A stretch of 64,000 nt of DNA from NCBI RefSeq assembly GCF_001269985.1, contig NZ_BBZB01000002.1, positions 248,001 to 312,000 on the forward strand, in the 5' to 3' direction. Source of the stretch: Pseudoalteromonas sp. '520P1 No. 423' (lineage in GTDB: Bacteria > Pseudomonadota > Gammaproteobacteria > Enterobacterales > Alteromonadaceae). Positions 20,602-30,709 of the stretch are shown piece by piece. The notes beneath the pieces are model-generated. The model saw only the letters and a list, made by a program, of their open reading frames with translations. It did not search any database and was not told the origin of the DNA. Every line of letters starts with the position of its first letter. Position 1 is the first letter of the stretch. Made by a program: the position numbers and the translations under genes.

Positions 20602-21191
20602 AATGATTTTTTAAATACTAAAAGTTGATTATTTGCTGGCATATCAAAGTCATTAATCAATAAAAGTCCTTCTTTTTTAGCTAAAGATAAAATACTTTCT
20701 ATATCTCTTATGCCTCGATTTGAGTCTATATTTTTAAGCCATAAATCAAACTGTGCATTACTAGGACTTGTAAATTCACCATTATATTTAAAAGGACCAT
20801 AAATACACAAAGTGCCATTATTTTCTAAGTGTCGCCCTACCCCTTTAAAAAATGATACCACTAAGGCCTCGCTGACTATATGCAAAGTATTCGCTGTAAA
20901 AATACCATCAACTATTTCAACAGGCCAAGGCTTGGAAAAATCAAGCGTTAACGGACGCTTTAAATTATCAGAAGGCTCATCATCAATGCAAAGGTTAATA
21001 CCTTGATGATTCTCTATTAAGTCACTAGTTTGCCATATTAAATGCGTTAAACTTTTAGCAAAATGCACTGCATGTTGACCTGTTCCCGAGCCAACTTCTA
21101 AAACGTTAGAGTGAGTACTAAATGCATCTTTGAGAATATTAAGAATATATGATTTATTGTTGTCGCAGGCTTGAGAATATGGCTTTTGCAT
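20598..21191 (-). CDS. DUF938 SAM-dependent methyltransferase
   Basis: 197 residues with the class I methyltransferase motif VLEVGSGTGQHAVHFA near residue 35 and the family phrases GIFTANTLHIVS and YGPFKYNGEFTSPSN. This conserved proteobacterial family has no firmly known substrate. It converges with the FemAB-like gene, overlapping it by four bases. Confidence 0.9.
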   Translation of the reverse strand: MQKPYSQACDNNKSYILNILKDAFSTHSNVLEVGSGTGQHAVHFAKSLTHLIWQTSDLIENHQGINLCIDDEPSDNLKRPLTLDFSKPWPVEIVDGIFTANTLHIVSEALVVSFFKGVGRHLENNGTLCIYGPFKYNGEFTSPSNAQFDLWLKNIDSNRGIRDIESILSLAKKEGLLLINDFDMPANNQLLVFKKSF

Positions 21192-21340
21192 TTGTAATAG
21201 CTCTATGTAAATTTCTGATAAGATTAAACTTCTATAATGTTTTTGTCTAGAAACAAGTCTATCTAGACGTAAATCTTACTTGCCAATAATATCACTTTAG
21301 TTTTAAACTAACCTTCATCCTTACGTTTACGTAAAGGGCA

Positions 21341-21372
21341 AACCGTCAATTAAATACTAACCGTCAATTAAA
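21341..21372 (+). promoter_or_regulatory. Direct repeat just upstream of tyrR
   Basis: AACCGTCAATTAAA occurs twice, 18 bases apart, ending 11 bases before the tyrR ATG. A TTTACGTAAA palindrome lies just upstream (about 21326-21335). These may be regulator sites or a small slippage duplication. The second copy overlaps the ribosome-binding region (AAAGAG). Confidence 0.4.
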
Positions 21373-21382
21373 GAGTAGAGTT

Positions 21383-22927
21383 ATGCGTCTTGAAATTCTT
21401 TGTGAGAATAAAACCGGAATAGCACGAAAGTTACTCGAAATTCTAGAAAATTATGATTTGAATCTCTATGCAGTTGAAGCCAATAGTAATGGTATTATTC
21501 ATGTGCATTTTCCTGAATTAGAATTTGAACGGTTTAAAAATTTAATGCCCGAAATACGTAAACTTGATCATGTACTTGATGTTAGAAGTGTGAAAAATAT
21601 GCCTTTAGAAACAGAGCATTATGCACTTAACTCTTTACCTGATCCCGTTTTTTTCATTGATTTAAAAGGTAAAGTAACTAGAACCAATGAAGCAGCCCTG
21701 ACATTAATAAATATTTCAAAAGAAAAGATTGAGAATGAAACCCTCAATCAGTGGCTTCAAGGTTTTTCATTTATAAACTGGTTTGATGATCTAAAAGGCA
21801 TAAATCAGACGGTAAGAGTACAAGTAGATGGTATAAACTATTTAGCTGAAATTTTACCAATTTATATTACAGAAAATCTAGATATTAAAACGCTTTCTGG
21901 CGGTATTGTTTTACTTAAATCATCTTCAAGATTAAGCAAGCAAATTAATATATTGCAAACCGACTCAACAAAACAACCAAAAAATAAATCAACCAATAGT
22001 ATCATGGCCGGATTTGAAACTATCCGTTCACAAAGCTCTGCGATTAAGCGCACTTTATTACAAGCCAAAAAAGTTGCACTACTAGAAGAACCTATTCTAA
22101 TTATGGGAGAAGTAGGTACAGGCAGAAGACGCATAGCAAAGGCATGTCACGATGCAAGTAATAGAAAAAATAATAAGTTCACTTCAATTTCATGTGCAAC
22201 ACTAGAAAAAAGCCACCTAAATGATATTTTATTTGGCTGTAAAGAAAAGAAAATTGTCAGTGTATTTGAACAATCTAACTTTGGCACAGTCTATTTAGAT
22301 GAAATATCAGAACTCACCAATGAGATGCAAATTAGTTTAATAAACTTAATTAAAACAGCCACATTGAATAATAATCCAGATAAAAAGTTTGATGTCAGAA
22401 TTATTTGTTCAAATAAAAAAAGTTTAGTTAAATTAATGAAAGCCGGAAAATTCAGACAAGATCTATTATTCCAAATAAATACTTGCTCATTAAGTATTCC
22501 ACCTTTAAGAAAAAGCAAAGAAGATATTTTAATATTAGCTAAATACTTTTTACAGCAATACTCTGATAAGCAAGGTGAAACTGAATTTACCTTATCGAAA
22601 AAAAGCCTTGATAAATTGCAAGCTTATGACTGGCCAGGTAATGTAAAAGAGTTAAAAAACATTATATTTCAAGCTATCAGCATGGTAGATGGCTCCACTG
22701 AATTAACACCACAAATGCTGAATTTACCTTCAGATATTCTTGCGCCAAAAACCAGCCTAGAAGCATTTAGCGATACATTAGAAGAGGCGACCAAAAAATT
22801 TCAAGCTGATTTAATTCGTCAACTTTATCCTATTTATCCCAGTACCAGAAAACTCGCTAAAAAACTAGGGGTCTCCCATACAGCAATCGCCAATAAGCTA
22901 AAAGAATATGGTATCGATAAAAATTAA
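21383..22927 (+). CDS. tyrR: Transcriptional regulator TyrR
   Basis: 514 residues, as in E. coli TyrR. N-terminal ACT domain (MRLEILCENKTGIARKLLEI), PAS domain (about 80-180), AAA+-like domain (about 210-430) and C-terminal HTH with the family hallmark PSTRKLAKKLGVSHTAIANK. TyrR controls aromatic amino acid synthesis and transport. The Walker A reads GEVGTGRR, with Arg248 where Lys is expected, and the ESELFG/GAFTGA segment is shortened to LNDILFG. TyrR proteins normally lack sigma54 activation, but the loss of the P-loop Lys is unusual. Confidence 0.93.
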   Translation: MRLEILCENKTGIARKLLEILENYDLNLYAVEANSNGIIHVHFPELEFERFKNLMPEIRKLDHVLDVRSVKNMPLETEHYALNSLPDPVFFIDLKGKVTRTNEAALTLINISKEKIENETLNQWLQGFSFINWFDDLKGINQTVRVQVDGINYLAEILPIYITENLDIKTLSGGIVLLKSSSRLSKQINILQTDSTKQPKNKSTNSIMAGFETIRSQSSAIKRTLLQAKKVALLEEPILIMGEVGTGRRRIAKACHDASNRKNNKFTSISCATLEKSHLNDILFGCKEKKIVSVFEQSNFGTVYLDEISELTNEMQISLINLIKTATLNNNPDKKFDVRIICSNKKSLVKLMKAGKFRQDLLFQINTCSLSIPPLRKSKEDILILAKYFLQQYSDKQGETEFTLSKKSLDKLQAYDWPGNVKELKNIIFQAISMVDGSTELTPQMLNLPSDILAPKTSLEAFSDTLEEATKKFQADLIRQLYPIYPSTRKLAKKLGVSHTAIANKLKEYGIDKN

Positions 22928-22969
22928 CAACCTCACATATTTTAAAGCTTTAAATACAAATCAATTAGG

Positions 22970-23006
22970 TAAATTCATTTATTCTATTATTAAATAAATG
23001 AATTTA
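22970..23006. terminator. AT-rich 14-bp perfect inverted repeat after tyrR
   Basis: TAAATTCATTTATT and its exact complement AATAAATGAATTTA flank a nine-base spacer 43 bases after the tyrR stop. It may terminate tyrR. Its right arm runs into the first recognisable codons of the decayed cyclase gene, so it could also mark a deletion junction. Confidence 0.45.
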
Positions 23007-23864
23007 AAGCAACCATTAGTACTTTACGAGATCAATTAGAACTACCAGCCAGTATTCGAGAACAAGACATTCAAAAAGAAAAATTCGACTTAAACCAAGA
23101 AAACCTTTAATTACAACAAGCAATACAAAACTTACGTGACAAACTGGAAATTAAATCAAGTGATCATAAGCAAAACATCCACAAAGTAATATTAATTTAA
23201 CCCAATAAAACCTGAAACTTCAAAGCACAGTGCAAAACTTATGAGATGAAATCCAGCTACAAATAAATGTTCACAATGACTCTCAACAGCAAAGTAATAA
23301 ATAAAGAGCAGCACCAATTAAAGCAAACAATCCAACAATTAAACCTTCTATTAAAAAATAATGTAACTTAGAGTTACAGATCAAATTATGAAATCGAGTT
23401 TCCTTGAACGTATATTTAAAATTAACCGCCAAATTGCACAACAAGAAACCTTAGTTCAAGTTTTTCCGCTTTAGCAAATATCGCTTCTCGTGAAAGTGAT
23501 TTAGAAAGAAGTTCGATTTTTACATAATAGTCAGCATAACGAGTTATTTACTCTATTCGCACAAGGGTTAAAAAAAGAGAGCCGTATATCTGACGATGTT
23601 GGCATTGCGGGTCATGTTTTTAAAACAGCTAAAAGCGTCATTATTGAAGACGTTTATAATGATCCTCATTTCAACTATAAAATGGAAGTGGTTACATATT
23701 TTCATGATGGTTTAGATAAATATAAAAAATTTATTGAGGCCAGAAAAGTTTTTGAACAAGCATTATTATTACATCAAGACCCTGTCACTCAAATATATAT
23801 TCAAAGATGTCAGCATTTTATTACCCAAGCCCCAGCACACAATTGGGAAGGTTTTTTACCATGA
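23000..23864 (+). pseudogene. Remnant of a GAF-domain adenylate/guanylate cyclase, catalytic domain deleted
   Basis: Several frames together read as one decayed protein. A coiled-coil part with repeated NLRDKLE-like units comes first (23003-23350). A GAF-like domain follows (FLERIFKINRQIAQQETL, then GIAGHVFKTAKSVIIEDVYN). Directly after it comes the typical cyclase C-terminal tail (FIEARKVFEQALL ... YIQRCQHFITQAP ... WEGF). The cyclase core that should lie between the GAF domain and the tail is absent, and stops and frameshifts break the rest. Family assignment rests on the GAF and tail signatures. No product is expected. Confidence 0.65.
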
Positions 23865-23884
23865 AATGTAAATAACCATAACTA

Positions 23885-24103
23885 TGCAATGCCGATACAG
23901 CCGATTTTTATGCATCATTCAATTTACACCATAATAAGTTACTTGAAGGAAAACCTGAATGCCGCCTTTCCGGGCCTGATGGTAATGTTTTATAATCATC
24001 CATACGAAACCTCATAATAGCCCCTCATGATGAAGCTAACTTTGAGTATAATTTAAAAATCAAAATTCACCTTAAATTAACTCAAGAAAAGATATTTATT
24101 TAA
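23885..24103 (+). pseudogene. Short remnant of unknown gene
   Basis: A 73-codon frame broken by one TAA. It contains FNLHHNKLLEGKPECRLSG followed by PDGNV, which recalls a small conserved accessory-protein family with a CRLSGxDGN motif. The match is from memory and weak. No start codon or ribosome site is evident. Confidence 0.3.
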
Positions 24104-24179
24104 AGTAATAAAAATAAAGAATTGCTTAAAAAAATTTAGTATATTTATTAGCTCATCTAATAAGGTCAAAAGATCAAAA

Positions 24180-24752
24180 ATGAAAATAACTAATTCTGAA
24201 CGTTTACAATTTGAACTGATGACAGATCAAGATGCACATTTATTTTTTGAATTAGACCAAGACCCCGAAGTCATGCGCTATATTAATGGCGGCAATATGA
24301 CCTCAATGGAAGATGTATTAAATATTTATATTCCACGAATGAAAAGTTATACAAACGAAAAATTAGGCTGGGGACAGTGGAAAGTCACAACCACAGATAC
24401 CAATGAATTTATTGGTTGGGTATTAGTAAGACCTGTCGACTTTTTTAGTGATAATTCACAATTAGATAACCTAGAACTTGGCTGGCGTTTTAAAAAAATC
24501 ACTTGGGGAAAAGGTTACGCTACAGAAGCAGCAAAAAGCATTGCTATAGCGGTTAGCCAAACCAAGAGTGTGAGTAAAATTTCAGCTACCGCATTAGAGG
24601 GTAACTTAGCTTCAATAAAAATAATGACAAAACTCGGTATGAAATACATCAAAACATATACGCATAAGGACCCTCTTGGTGATATTGAAGCGGTTTATTA
24701 TGAAATAAAGGTAGACGACTTCCAAAAAATAACAGCTTTAAACTATAATTAG
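24180..24752 (+). CDS. GNAT N-acetyltransferase, RimJ/RimL-like
   Basis: 190 residues covering a whole GNAT fold: N-terminal FELMTDQDAHLFFELDQDPEVMRYI, the acetyl-CoA loop region WGKGYATEAAKS and the C-terminal NLASIKIMTKLGMKYI motif. Family members acetylate ribosomal proteins, antibiotics or small amines; the substrate is unknown. It is the only clearly intact gene in the 23-30.5 kb decayed zone. Confidence 0.9.
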   Translation: MKITNSERLQFELMTDQDAHLFFELDQDPEVMRYINGGNMTSMEDVLNIYIPRMKSYTNEKLGWGQWKVTTTDTNEFIGWVLVRPVDFFSDNSQLDNLELGWRFKKITWGKGYATEAAKSIAIAVSQTKSVSKISATALEGNLASIKIMTKLGMKYIKTYTHKDPLGDIEAVYYEIKVDDFQKITALNYN

Positions 24753-24782
24753 CCATTATTAATGTATGAAAGCTTAAAAATA

Positions 24783-25257
24783 ATGAAAAGATTATTTCTG
24801 GCGTGAATAGGCCTTACCTGAACTATCCGCTCCTGTGTTCACCGGCAACCTACAACCTACATCTTACTTTATGTTTTTTAGCCAATACAGAATTAGAGAT
24901 AGCACAAGAGTTAATTGCAAAATTAAACCATTTAAAAGATAGGAAGATTCACTTATCTTTTACTGAAATTGGCTATTTCAAAAAAACAAAAGTACTTTAT
25001 TTGAAGCCGAAAAAACGCCTCACACTTTATTAAATTTAGTACAAAATCTAAATGAAATGGTGTGCTGCACTGAAACCGACCTAAACCAGTTAGAGTACAC
25101 ACCTCATATCACTGTTGCTCGAAAAATTTCTATATATCCAAATATCGTGGACTCCCCTAGCATCAGAATTCAATTCACTAATGTTGTGCTTTACCATTCT
25201 AAAAGCACTAATAATGGTGTCAGATATAAAAAACTTAGAGGTTGGTCACTGAACTAA
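24783..25257 (+). pseudogene. thpR: Broken RNA 2',3'-cyclic phosphodiesterase (2H family)
   Basis: Starts MKRLFLA at 24783 and meets TGA after seven codons. A second frame continues with HLTLCF, the first 2H-motif. A third frame carries the second motif HITVAR and the end GVRYKKLRGWSL. At least two frameshifts separate these parts, so the catalytic HxT pair is not made in one chain. ThpR ligates or opens 2',5' RNA linkages in vitro. The gene ends six bases before a 17-bp palindrome. Confidence 0.85.
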
Positions 25258-25262
25258 ATTAA

Positions 25263-25279
25263 TGTAAAGGGGGTTTACA
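25263..25279. repeat. 17-bp palindrome, copy 1
   Basis: TGTAAAGGGGGTTTACA. An identical sequence (opposite strand) occurs at 27534 and 32564. The 6-bp arms are complementary and the five-base core is invariant. Confidence 0.8.
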
Positions 25280-25395
25280 AAAAATCACATTATAGTCGAC
25301 TTCTAAGTCATCATTCATATCTTTTATTACTAATTTCAAGTTAGTAATAAAACGCACTGTAACTATACAGTAAACTCCCATAGTTCCTTAACCGG

Positions 25396-26652
25396 CTATT
25401 TTAATTGCTCTCTAAAATCGGGATGTGCTATCTCTATCAATGCTTGTGCACGATCACTAAGGCTTTTACCTCATAAGCTTGCAATACCATATTCTGTCAC
25501 TATATATTGAACATAAGGGCGAGTCGTTACCACACCTGCACCATTACTCAAAGTTGGCACAATGCGGGAAATTGCACATTTACTCGATGTTGAAGGTAAT
25601 ACAATCACAGCTTTTCCTCCTTTTGAAAGTCCTGCCCCACGAATAAAGTCCATTTGACCACCAACACCAGAGTATATATGGGTACCAATAGAATCAGCAC
25701 AGACCTGCCCTGTTATATTGACTTGAAGAGCGTTATTAATTGCAGCGACATTATCATTACGACGAATAATCGAAGTATCGTATACATATTCGATATCTAA
25801 AAATACAACTTGTCGATTATCATCTACAAAATCATATAAACGCTGAGAGTCTAAAGCAAAGCCAGTTACAATTTTACTTAGGTGAACTTTTTTTAGTTTA
25901 TTATTGATTGCGCCAGATTCAACTAGCTCTAATACTCCGTCAGAAAACATCTCTGTATGAATTCCTAAGTCTTTTCTATCGTATAAACACGCCAAAACAG
26001 CATCTGGAATCGCACCTATGCCGATTTGTAAACGGTCACCATCATTTATTAGCCGAGCAACATTTTTGCCTATTGTTTGTGTTATTTCATCTTGTGTTAC
26101 CATTGTATGAATAGGCAAATCATCATCTTGCCAATACACACTATGAAACCTGTCGTACACAATAAAAAAGTCTCCATGAGTTCTTGGCATTTTAGGATTT
26201 ATATGAGCAATTTTTTTTGCTACCTGACAAGCGGTATTAGTTGCTTCAACAGCAACCCCCATAGTACACATACCATGTTTATCAGGAGGAGAGACTTGAA
26301 TAATTGCAGTATCAAGTTCTTGTTAGTCACTGCGAAACAGTTTAGGCACTTCTGACAAGAAAATTGGCACATAATCAGCGCAATCTGAAGCTAATAATGA
26401 ACGGGTAGGTGCACTTCTAAAATAACATCTATGACGTAAGTGACCTTAAAGACTTTTATCACTTAACGCTTCACTACGTTCTGTATGCAATTGCAATAGT
26501 GTTAAATTAATTTTCGTTTTAGCATGAACCGCCAAAGCTTCAAATAAAACCCTAGGTGTTGCAGCCATTGAATGGGTCCAAATTATTTCGTTGCTTTCAA
26601 TGATAGATACAGCTTCTAAAGCTGATTGATAAATGCGCACGCTCATAATCAT
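25396..26652 (-). pseudogene. Broken acetyl-CoA hydrolase/transferase
   Basis: The N-terminus (26652-26446, MSVRIYQSALEAVSII) reaches about 66 codons and stops. A frameshifted stretch follows. The main C-terminal part (26271-25471) contains LQIGIGAIPDAVL, GQMDFIRGAG and the family end YIVTEYGIASL, where TGA replaces an expected arginine before GKSLSDRAQALIEIAHP. Reading through, the protein would end at 25396. Family members move CoA between acyl groups (4-hydroxybutyrate CoA-transferase-like). At least three lesions are visible. Confidence 0.88.
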
Positions 26653-26882
26653 CCTAACCTTATCTAAATACGGTCAGTGTTCAGTGTAAGAGCTTTAAGG
26701 AATACCGCTATGATTTGTATCAAACAAAAAACTAAAATGCGTAGTAATCATTTTTCATATTTACTCAGATCAAATTTTTACTAAGTATTTTTAATTTTGT
26801 GTTCTAATACGAGCTTGTATATAGAGGGAAGAGAAAAGCATATCCACTAAAATAAGCTATTATATCTTAAAATACTTATTAG

Positions 26883-27065
26883 ATGCTGAATATAATAGGA
26901 ATAACGTATGCGAAACTAGGTTTAATTAGAGTTTCACTTAAAATCGAAGTTTATATTAAAAGATTAAATGTTTCTAACTTGACTGAGTTAGTAAAAAACA
27001 GTTTTATACTAACTCAAATATTGACAGTTATATGTTTAGCAGTGTGTTTTCACCGACTAAAATAA
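26883..27065 (+). pseudogene. Remnant of a LuxR/FixJ-type HTH domain
   Basis: A 60-codon frame whose first two thirds resemble the C-terminal half of a LuxR HTH (ITYAKLGLIRVSLKIEVYIK, then RLNVSNLTELVK, matching the usual KLNVxNxxELV ending). The receiver and most of the HTH are missing, and the tail is extraneous hydrophobic sequence. This is a decayed fragment and not a regulator. Confidence 0.45.
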
Positions 27066-27280
27066 AACACACTCACAGCGATTAATATTATTGCAATGCT
27101 AATAAATACCGGAGTAAAACGATTTTTTTCACTTAATTGCTTTTTAACTGCCGATTTTTCAGTGCAAGCCGCAACTTTATTAACATAGCTATAGCCGGAA
27201 TTTAAATACTCTTTGCATTTACTTTCTTCTGCGGGAATGGCTGTTAATTCGTTATTTTTTTTCAGGATATAAAAATCCAT
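27050..27280 (-). CDS. Small membrane protein of unknown function
   Basis: 76 residues, starting MDFYILKKNNELTAIPAEE and ending in a single membrane helix (VFISIAIILIAVSVFYF). Two cysteines (Lys-Cys-Lys and Ala-Cys-Thr) lie in the soluble part. No family recognised. A degraded relative lies at 27523-27678, so this is a small duplicated family. The ribosome site is weak. Confidence 0.5.
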   Translation of the reverse strand: MDFYILKKNNELTAIPAEESKCKEYLNSGYSYVNKVAACTEKSAVKKQLSEKNRFTPVFISIAIILIAVSVFYFSR

Positions 27281-27409
27281 AAGTACACCACTTTTTGCTA
27301 TTTTTATAAATGAACAAAATCATTCATTTTATTTTATTTTATTCTTATACATATCCCTGTAAAAAGTGTGGCATTTTAATGATATTTAGGGGGTAATTTC
27401 AACTATTAA

Positions 27410-27537
27410 TAACGATAAATAGGAAATAAATTATAAAAAGACGATTTATTCAAAAATTCTAGCTATGGATGTATAACGATAAATAGGAAATAAATTATAA
27501 AAAGACGATTTATTCAAAAATACTAGCTATGGATGTA
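27410..27537. repeat. Two tandem copies of a 64-bp unit
   Basis: 27410-27473 and 27474-27537 are identical except for one base (T/A near the unit end). The second copy runs directly into the 17-bp palindrome at 27534. It may be a replication-slippage or recombination product. Confidence 0.9.
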
Positions 27538-27678
27538 AACCCCCTTTACATTTTTTATTATGAAAATAGTTATCCCTAAAACAGCCAACGATAGCATAAT
27601 ACTTAATGACGATTTAACTATATTACTGGTTTTTGAGAGCAATTATATTGCATCTTTTTTAATAATATAAAAATACAT
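27523..27678 (-). pseudogene. Degraded paralogue of the 27050-27280 membrane protein
   Basis: Starts MYFYIIKKD at 27678, stops at TAA after 11 codons and continues in frame to a hydrophobic helix (SIMLSLAVLGITIFII). It reads through the palindrome and ends inside the 64-bp repeat. The start and the C-terminal helix match the intact small protein; the cysteine-containing middle is lost. Confidence 0.5.
27534..27550. repeat. 17-bp palindrome, copy 2
   Basis: TGTAAACCCCCTTTACA, the reverse complement of the 25263 copy. It overlaps the last four bases of the second 64-bp repeat. Confidence 0.8.
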
Positions 27679-27865
27679 AACACCACCTTAAACTACGTTT
27701 AATTTTCACTCATAGAATAAATGTATACCCCTGAATAAAACCTGAACATATTTTATAAGGATTCATCGTATAAAAGTGATCTTTGTCGCTTAAAAATTGC
27801 TTTTTAAGTGATAGTTTGGAGAATAAGCAAATTCATAAAAAGTAAAAACTTATATCAGGAACGTT

Positions 27866-30053
27866 AGGAGCAATAAACTAACACTAATTGCAGCTGCAAT
27901 TATGCTGCCATTAAACATCAGTGTTAATGCCTCGGTAATCAATCAAACAAAAGGCGACTTTGAAGATAAGTTTCGTCAACTAGTCCAAGAACTTCCAACA
28001 CCTAATGTTTATAGAAATGCAGCAGGCTAAGCTGGCGCGCAATATTGGCAACAAAAGGTAGATTACAAAATTAAAGCATCTTTAGATAAAGAAAAACGCC
28101 GTCTTACTGCGCATCAAAGTATCACATATAAAAATAACTCACCTGATACTTTAAAGTACCTTTGGTTACAGCTTGACTAAAATATATTTAAAAGCGATTC
28201 AATCGCTGAGCTTACCTCTACAGTAAAAACAAAATTACAATCAGGTCCAGATAAAGGCAAAGCAAAAATCAGCCTAAATACATTACGTCGTCATCAATTT
28301 CTTGATGATACCGAAATGGGCTACCAAATTGCTAAGATAAAAGACAACTCAGGCAATACATTAAAAGCCACCGTTGTCGGCACTTTAATGCGTATTGATC
28401 TTAAAGAACCATTAAAACCGGGCAAAACAACTAAATTCTCAATGGGTTTTGCATTTAACATTGCAGAAGAAGATGCTGTTGGCGCTCGTGCTGGTTATGA
28501 GCACTTTGAAAAAGATGGCAATGACATCTTTTTATTAGCGCAGTGGTTCCCAAGTTTAGCGGCTTATACTGATTATGAAGCTTGGACTAATAAAGCATTT
28601 TTAGGCAGTGGTGAGTTTACTTTAGAGTTTGGTAACTATGATGTTGAACTAATAGTGCCTGCTGATCAACCTCTAGTAATGGCGATGTCATTTTTCCCTG
28701 TAGATGGCGGAGATTTATGGAAAAAATATTCAATTGAATCTATCGTAAATACGATGGAAGTGTATTCAAGATTCTCATTTGATTACCCATACCCAGTGGC
28801 TCTATCAGTAAACGGACCTGTCGGTTGCATGGAATATCCCATGATCACTTTTAATGGCCCAAGAACAGAATTACAAGACGATGGTAAGCGCACTTATACT
28901 CAAGCCGAAAAACGCTTTTTAATCGGTGTAGTGATCCATGAAGTTGGCCATATTTATTTTCCTATGATCGTCAATTCTGACGAAAGACAATGGACTTCGA
29001 TGAATGAAGGTTTAAATAGCTTTTTAGATGGTATTGCGGGTCGTGAATGGGAGTCAACGATTCCTTGGGGCGTTGAAGCACAAGATATCGTTCCTTATAT
29101 GAAATCTGAGCGCCAAGTACCTATCATGACGCAATCTGATAGCATTTTAAACTTTGGTCGCAACGCTTATGCTAAACCTGCTGTGGCTTTAAATGTTTTA
29201 CGAGAAGTCATTTTAGGTCGTGAATTATTTGATTTTGCATTTAAAGAATATGCACAAAGATGGAAATATAAGCGTCCTACGCCATCAGATTTCTTTAGAA
29301 CAATGGAAGAAGCCTCAGGTGTTGATTTAGATTGGTTCTGGCGTGGTTGGTTCTACAGTACAGTACAGTTCATGTTGATATTTCAATTGATCGCGTATAC
29401 AAGTTACGTTTAGATACTAAAAATCCAGATATTGATTATGGCCGATTACGCGAAACAGAGCTTAATAAGCCGCTATCACAGTTTGTTGAACGTAATAAAG
29501 CCGAAGGCCGTAAATTATGGGTCGATAACAACCAAGATGTTTCCGATTTTTACGACGATAATGACCGCTTCACAGTAACAAATAAAGAGCGTAATTCTTA
29601 TAATAAATTCCTTAAAGGCTTAAAACCTTGGGAACGTAAAACATTTGAGCGTGCTGTAAAAGAAGATAAAAACTACTATGTGCTTGAGTTTTCAAATTAG
29701 GCGGCTTAGTTATGCCTATATTGCTACAGTTAACTTACACTAATGGCACAGTAGAAGATAAGTATATTCCTGCAGAAGTTTGGCGTAGTTCACCTAAAAA
29801 CGTGCAAAAACTTATCGTAACAGATAAAAATAAAGAGCTTAAAAGCATCAGCATTGACCCTTCATGGCTAACAGCTGATGTCGATGTAGAGAATAACCAT
29901 TACCCCCGTCGCATCATTCCTTCACGTATCGAAGCTTACAAATCGAAGAAAAGAGATGGCAAAGTTTATCGTGATATTATGCAAGATATCAAAACTGAAC
30001 TGAAAAAAGACGAAGATAAAAAAGATAAACCAGTAACTGAGGATAAAAAATGA
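27866..30053 (+). pseudogene. Broken M1-family metallopeptidase
   Basis: Reads from a likely lost start (AGG at 27866 in front of SNKLTLIAAAIM, a signal peptide) through two in-frame TAA stops near 28028 and 28180. A long open part follows (28316-29413) with HEVGHIYF and the downstream zinc-ligand region NEGLNSF. A short duplication frameshifts it near 29355, and a one-base deletion near 29696 shifts it again. It ends in a Lys-rich tail. M1 enzymes are zinc aminopeptidases. The motif departs from the common HEVGHNFFP and WMDEG forms (Ile for Asn, Ser for Trp), consistent with relaxed selection. Confidence 0.88.
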
Positions 30054-30556
30054 GAAAATTACTCCTCCCTTTAATATCTTTTATTTTGACGAGCGCCGCA
30101 AGTGCTCATCAACTTAAAGCCGCTGTAACAACTGTGTTATTAAATGATAGAACCAATAACATTGAAGTGATGCATCGCTTTTATTTACATGATGCAGAAC
30201 ATGCCGTGAGTCACTTATTTACTAAATCGCCTGGTAGACATAATCACGCTGATTTAATTTCAGATAAAGAAACGCAAAATACCTTTGCAGATTATGTTGA
30301 TAAGCAGTTTAAACTCGAAACCTTGAGCAATAAAAAACTGGCATTAAAACCTGTTGGGCATCAGCTTGACGGTTAATTTTTTTGGGGTTACCAAGAAATA
30401 ACCATTCTTGATTCAGCTAAAGGTTCACGTATGTCACATGGCGCTTTACGTGATTTATGGCCTGCACAAGTTAATATGGTGAATGTTGAGGGCAAAGGCA
30501 AAGTTAAAACTTTAACATTTAGCGGTGAAGATACTTAGCTACAAACACAGTTTTAA
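30050..30556 (+). pseudogene. Broken DUF6702-type periplasmic protein
   Basis: The ATG overlaps the peptidase stop (ATGA). A signal peptide (LLLPLISFILTSAASAH) and HRFYLHDAEHAVSHL are clear. A TAA falls after GHQLDG, where the frame continues as FFWGYQEITI; a TAG stands where tryptophan is expected near the end (EDT-stop-LQTQF). The conserved pairing with an M1-type peptidase suggests an ancestral two-gene operon, now dead. Confidence 0.75.
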
Positions 30557-30709
30557 GCGAAATAACTTCGAGTAATACACACAATTATGCATAATTAAAT
30601 GTTTAGGAAACACACCCTATCTTCCTAAACATTTTTATACACTTTAGCTTTTGAATTTAAGTATATATCACTCTACAATACCGACATATTAGGTACACTG
30701 GAACATCTC

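Noticed and set aside
27410..27537. Start of a CRISPR array
   Set aside because: There are only two directly adjacent 64-bp copies with no spacers and no cas genes.
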